64,000 nt of DNA, taken from positions 21,286,501-21,350,500 of the forward strand of contig CM049407.1 of the NCBI GenBank assembly GCA_026929865.2, written 5' to 3'. A program made the position numbers and the translations under genes. The notes beneath the pieces are model-generated. The model was given only the letters and a program-made list of their open reading frames with translations, had not been told where the DNA came from and made no database searches. The stretch is from Hyperoplus lanceolatus (Eukaryota > Chordata > Actinopteri > Uranoscopiformes > Ammodytidae). Each line of letters begins with the position of its first letter. Position 1 is the stretch's first letter. Of this stretch, positions 61,096 to 64,000 are shown in pieces.

Positions 61096-62090
61096 AGACA
61101 AGGGGATATAAATCTCAAATTAGTTTTGTTTAATTAATGCTACACTTTTACAAATTAAAGTGCACAAATTAAACAAATCATGTCACCACACATGTATGGA
61201 TGTATACTGTGTCATTATACTTTAGATAAGCAAATATGGAGCAAATTGTCTGTTAATGTGGGAATGTAACCAGTCTACAGACCTAAACAGACTGCAGCTG
61301 CAGTTCTAGTAATGTAATTCTGTATAATTGATCTAAACCATGGACATCGCAAGGTTGGCTGCTCGATTTTGACAAAAATCATAATCATGATTATTTTGAT
61401 TGACATTGTGTTATCACAATTATTATAGACAATTATTCATTGATTTAAGAACTGCAACATGCACTTATTTAACATTTGAAACCATGACTTTTGACTTTAA
61501 ACATATCCTAATTGAACTGATAACAAGGAAAATGCAAATAAGTAAAACATATTTTTAATAATTAAATAAAATAAGTGTCAAAATCTAAATAAACCGTTGC
61601 AAATGTTGTTGATAGGGCTCGTCTTTTGCTAGCAGGAATGTGAGGGCATATTTTATTTATATCTCATGGAGCTGGCTGGATAAGCAAGTTGCATTGTAGG
61701 CTACAGTGTTCTTAATTGATGACTGTTGTGGTGGCAAGAGTCAAGGAGCTTTAAACTTCCTGTGTTTTTTTATTCCTTTATTGCTTGGTCATATACCACT
61801 TGGATTTGACTTAAAAGTGAGTAAACTAATTGGTCGTGATGTTTTGAAGTGCAGCTGGGTCACATATGAATTTTTTTCTCTCTCTCACGGTTGCACATGT
61901 CATCTGACTCGCGTGTGTGTCCGCGCTTAACATAGCCTATCTTGCACATTATTTTAGTATATTAGTTTTTACCTTTCTTCTCGACCAAAGGCTGACTTTC
62001 TGCCGTCTTCTGGAAGTTTTTCAAAGCTCCCGGCAACACGTACCGTCTCCATCCTACTTTGCACTGTTAAACTGAAAGCTAAACTATCAG
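61096..62090. other. Probable ar intron 4, no feature seen
   Basis: No exon or bounded element was recognised. Confidence 0.4.
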
Positions 62091-63325
62091 GGGCCTGTTT
62101 CAGGTAGCTGGTTTTACATACTCTGGGTTGATAAGCAACTCTGGGTTTTCGGTTTCAGAACAGTGGATTAGCGTTGGGTTTATCAACTCTGAGCGTGTTC
62201 ACTCTGGGTGGAGCGTGTGCATAAAAGCCATCGTCAATGGATCGCTGATAACATGATTCACCATGGAAACAGAAGAAACAAATGATTGATCCTCCCACTT
62301 CTCCACTTCTCAAAAAAGAAAGAAGAAATCTCCGCTCCTCCCACTAGAGTTAGAAATATTAACGAATGAGCTTATGGTAGCCTATGGAGAAGAATTAACG
62401 GGATATTGTCTCATAACTCTGATCTAATCTCCTCGGCAATTCAGAAAAAATACAGAGCAAACATTTTTTGTCAATATAATCATTTCGCTTCCGTATGAGA
62501 AGCCATAGTCTATTTTAAAAAGTTACGCATATCAGCTGTAAAGTAATAAAGCTGGCGCGGCACAGCATTGCTGACAGTGCCTAAAGCCTACTGTGCAGTA
62601 AACAGAACACACTGTCGCTTCTTTTAAATGGGGAGTGAAATACATTAACGTCAAGACACATTAGGTGACAGTTTCCATTGAAGAGCCTGATTGATTTATT
62701 ACCAGATTCATTTTCCTCAAGTGATCACAGTTTAAATTATTATATCATTTTTATATTCATATTAGGCTATTTAACGAGGCTTGTCTGTGACTTTAGGATC
62801 GCACAAGTGAACTACAACGATCGTGTGCAGCCGCAGCGTTACATGAATCCACCTGACATAAATCTGTTCAGTGGCACAGACATTAAAAAACATACAATAC
62901 AAATAGGTTTATTAATCTGAATGTAGAGCTTGTCACGATGTGTAAGGTGGCCGCCTATATGAACGGACCGAGGGCTGAGAACAAGGCTACTGATCAGATA
63001 AATGATCGGTCAAACGTAAAATCATCAGGAAATGATAAAAACATCCCGATGGAGATTTCTATAGCCTGATTTTGCTTCAAACTGAACAGGGACGCGTGTG
63101 ACAGTGACACTCTTTCTTCAGTCGGAGCTGCAGCGTAAATTGAAAACAAACTCAGGGTAGGACTAACCACCTCCCGAGCAGGTTAGACCCATGGCGTATG
63201 TTGCCGCAGAAACTGACTCTCGGTTGCGCTGAACCTGCTACCTGAAACGGAAAACCCAGAGTTTCCACCAACTCAGAGCGAACAAACTCTGGGTTGCCTC
63301 AAAACCAGCTACCTGAAATAGGCCC
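62091..63325. mobile_element. Non-autonomous DNA transposon with GGGCCTGTTTCA ends, 1.2 kb
   Basis: GGGCCTGTTTCAGGTAGCTGG at the left is inverted at the right (CCAGCTACCTGAAATAGGCCC). CAG flanks both ends (62088-62090 and 63326-63328). A subterminal ACTCTGGGTT motif repeats several times on each side in opposite directions. The 3-bp duplication and GGG-type ends would suit Harbinger or a related type. No transposase was recognised. Confidence 0.7.
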
Positions 63326-63328
63326 CAG

Positions 63329-64000
63329 GGGCCTCATTTATAACTTGATTCACTAAGCTTCAAGAAATGTAGGATGTATCGAACAAAAATATTCGATTTA
63401 TAAAACATCACTCACTCCTACCCTTTTCCCTTTATAAATCACAATCAACTCTAAATGTGCGCAGACTTTCCTTTCCCATAATAGTCATCAACCCCCAAAT
63501 TAATATCATTTCTGATCATGAAAAATGGAAAATAGACTCCACACGGTGTGGATCATCCACCCGGGAGTGGCGACCAGGGAAAATATAGTTTGGTGGAGTG
63601 TGGCGTAAGCGTCAGATCAGCCTGTCTCTCTGTGAACGCTGTGCCGAAATAAAAAGACGATCCGACATAAATGGACGCAACAATCATATCCTCACATAAC
63701 AGTGTTTGTCCCGAGCGGGGACACTGAGACCCCCATGAGACAGATTCAGAATTCATCGGCGGGGGGTTAATAATAAACTTCACATCCCTTTCAAAACACA
63801 ATTCGACGTGCTTAAACTAAAGAAAACATAGATAAACGGACTAAAATCGTGAAAAAGATCACAGTACTATGTGATGTACAGTACTTATCATCAGTTATGA
63901 AAACACACTCCTGTCTGCCTGACTGAGGCATCGAGAACAGCGTCAGTGTAAAATAATAGGCTGTATTCCACCTCAATATTATCAGAATTAATTCCACAAC
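63329..64000. mobile_element. Possible further DNA element running off the window
   Basis: Directly after the previous element the sequence GGGCCTCATTTATAA begins, a terminus seen in many fish foldback elements. The second end is not in the window, so this is only a suggestion. No gene is seen here. Confidence 0.3.

Noticed and set aside
58602-64000. Exons 1-4 of ar inside the window
   Set aside because: No sequence encoding the two DNA-binding zinc fingers or the start of the ligand-binding domain was found in any frame on the minus strand.

Overview
The window is nuclear DNA from a ray-finned fish, most likely a percomorph teleost. The reasons are compact genes with GT-AG introns, teleost-type tRNA-derived SINEs, L2-like LINE copies, many foldback DNA transposons (hAT, Tc1-like, Harbinger-like and TTAA-flanked), and the gene content itself. 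No LTR retrovirus, Polinton or toxin-gene fossil was recognised.

Layout. At 6.0-12.4 kb two single-coding-exon connexin genes lie head-to-tail on the minus strand: a GJA3/Cx46-like alpha connexin (350 aa) and a GJB1/Cx32-like beta connexin (237 aa). From 21.8 to 41.7 kb the plus strand carries a complete oligophrenin-1 gene (ophn1, 24 coding exons, about 818 aa: BAR, PH, RhoGAP and a proline-rich tail). From 51.9 to 58.6 kb the minus strand holds the last four exons (human numbering 5-8) of an androgen receptor gene (ar), covering the C-terminal two thirds of the ligand-binding domain. The exons for the N-terminal domain, DNA-binding domain and start of the ligand-binding domain must lie beyond 64 kb. 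ophn1 and ar converge tail-to-tail, as OPHN1 and AR do on human Xq12, and GJB1 lies a few megabases away on human Xq13. The four genes do not form one pathway: two build gap-junction channels, one inactivates Rho GTPases at membranes, and one is a steroid-activated transcription factor.

The rest is introns and repeat-rich intergenic DNA. Notable items are a 1.1 kb palindromic TA-flanked element at 2.0-3.1 kb; a TTAA-flanked MITE inside a 53-bp tandem repeat at 3.3-4.0 kb; two copies of a dispersed repeat flanking the alpha connexin, each split by a different DNA element; a 1.6 kb inverted Tc1-like palindrome at 16.8-18.4 kb; long (GT)n and (ATCT)n arrays upstream of ophn1; a SINE whose target-site duplication copies the last ophn1 splice acceptor; a hAT element whose target-site duplication copies an AATAAA just after the ophn1 stop; a four-layer nested hAT at 46.6-49.3 kb with a minisatellite; and an L2-like LINE with reverse transcriptase at 54.8-57.2 kb.

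Exon limits were set by hand from reading frame, GT/AG signals and protein similarity recalled from the human families. No alignment, repeat-library or expression search was run.
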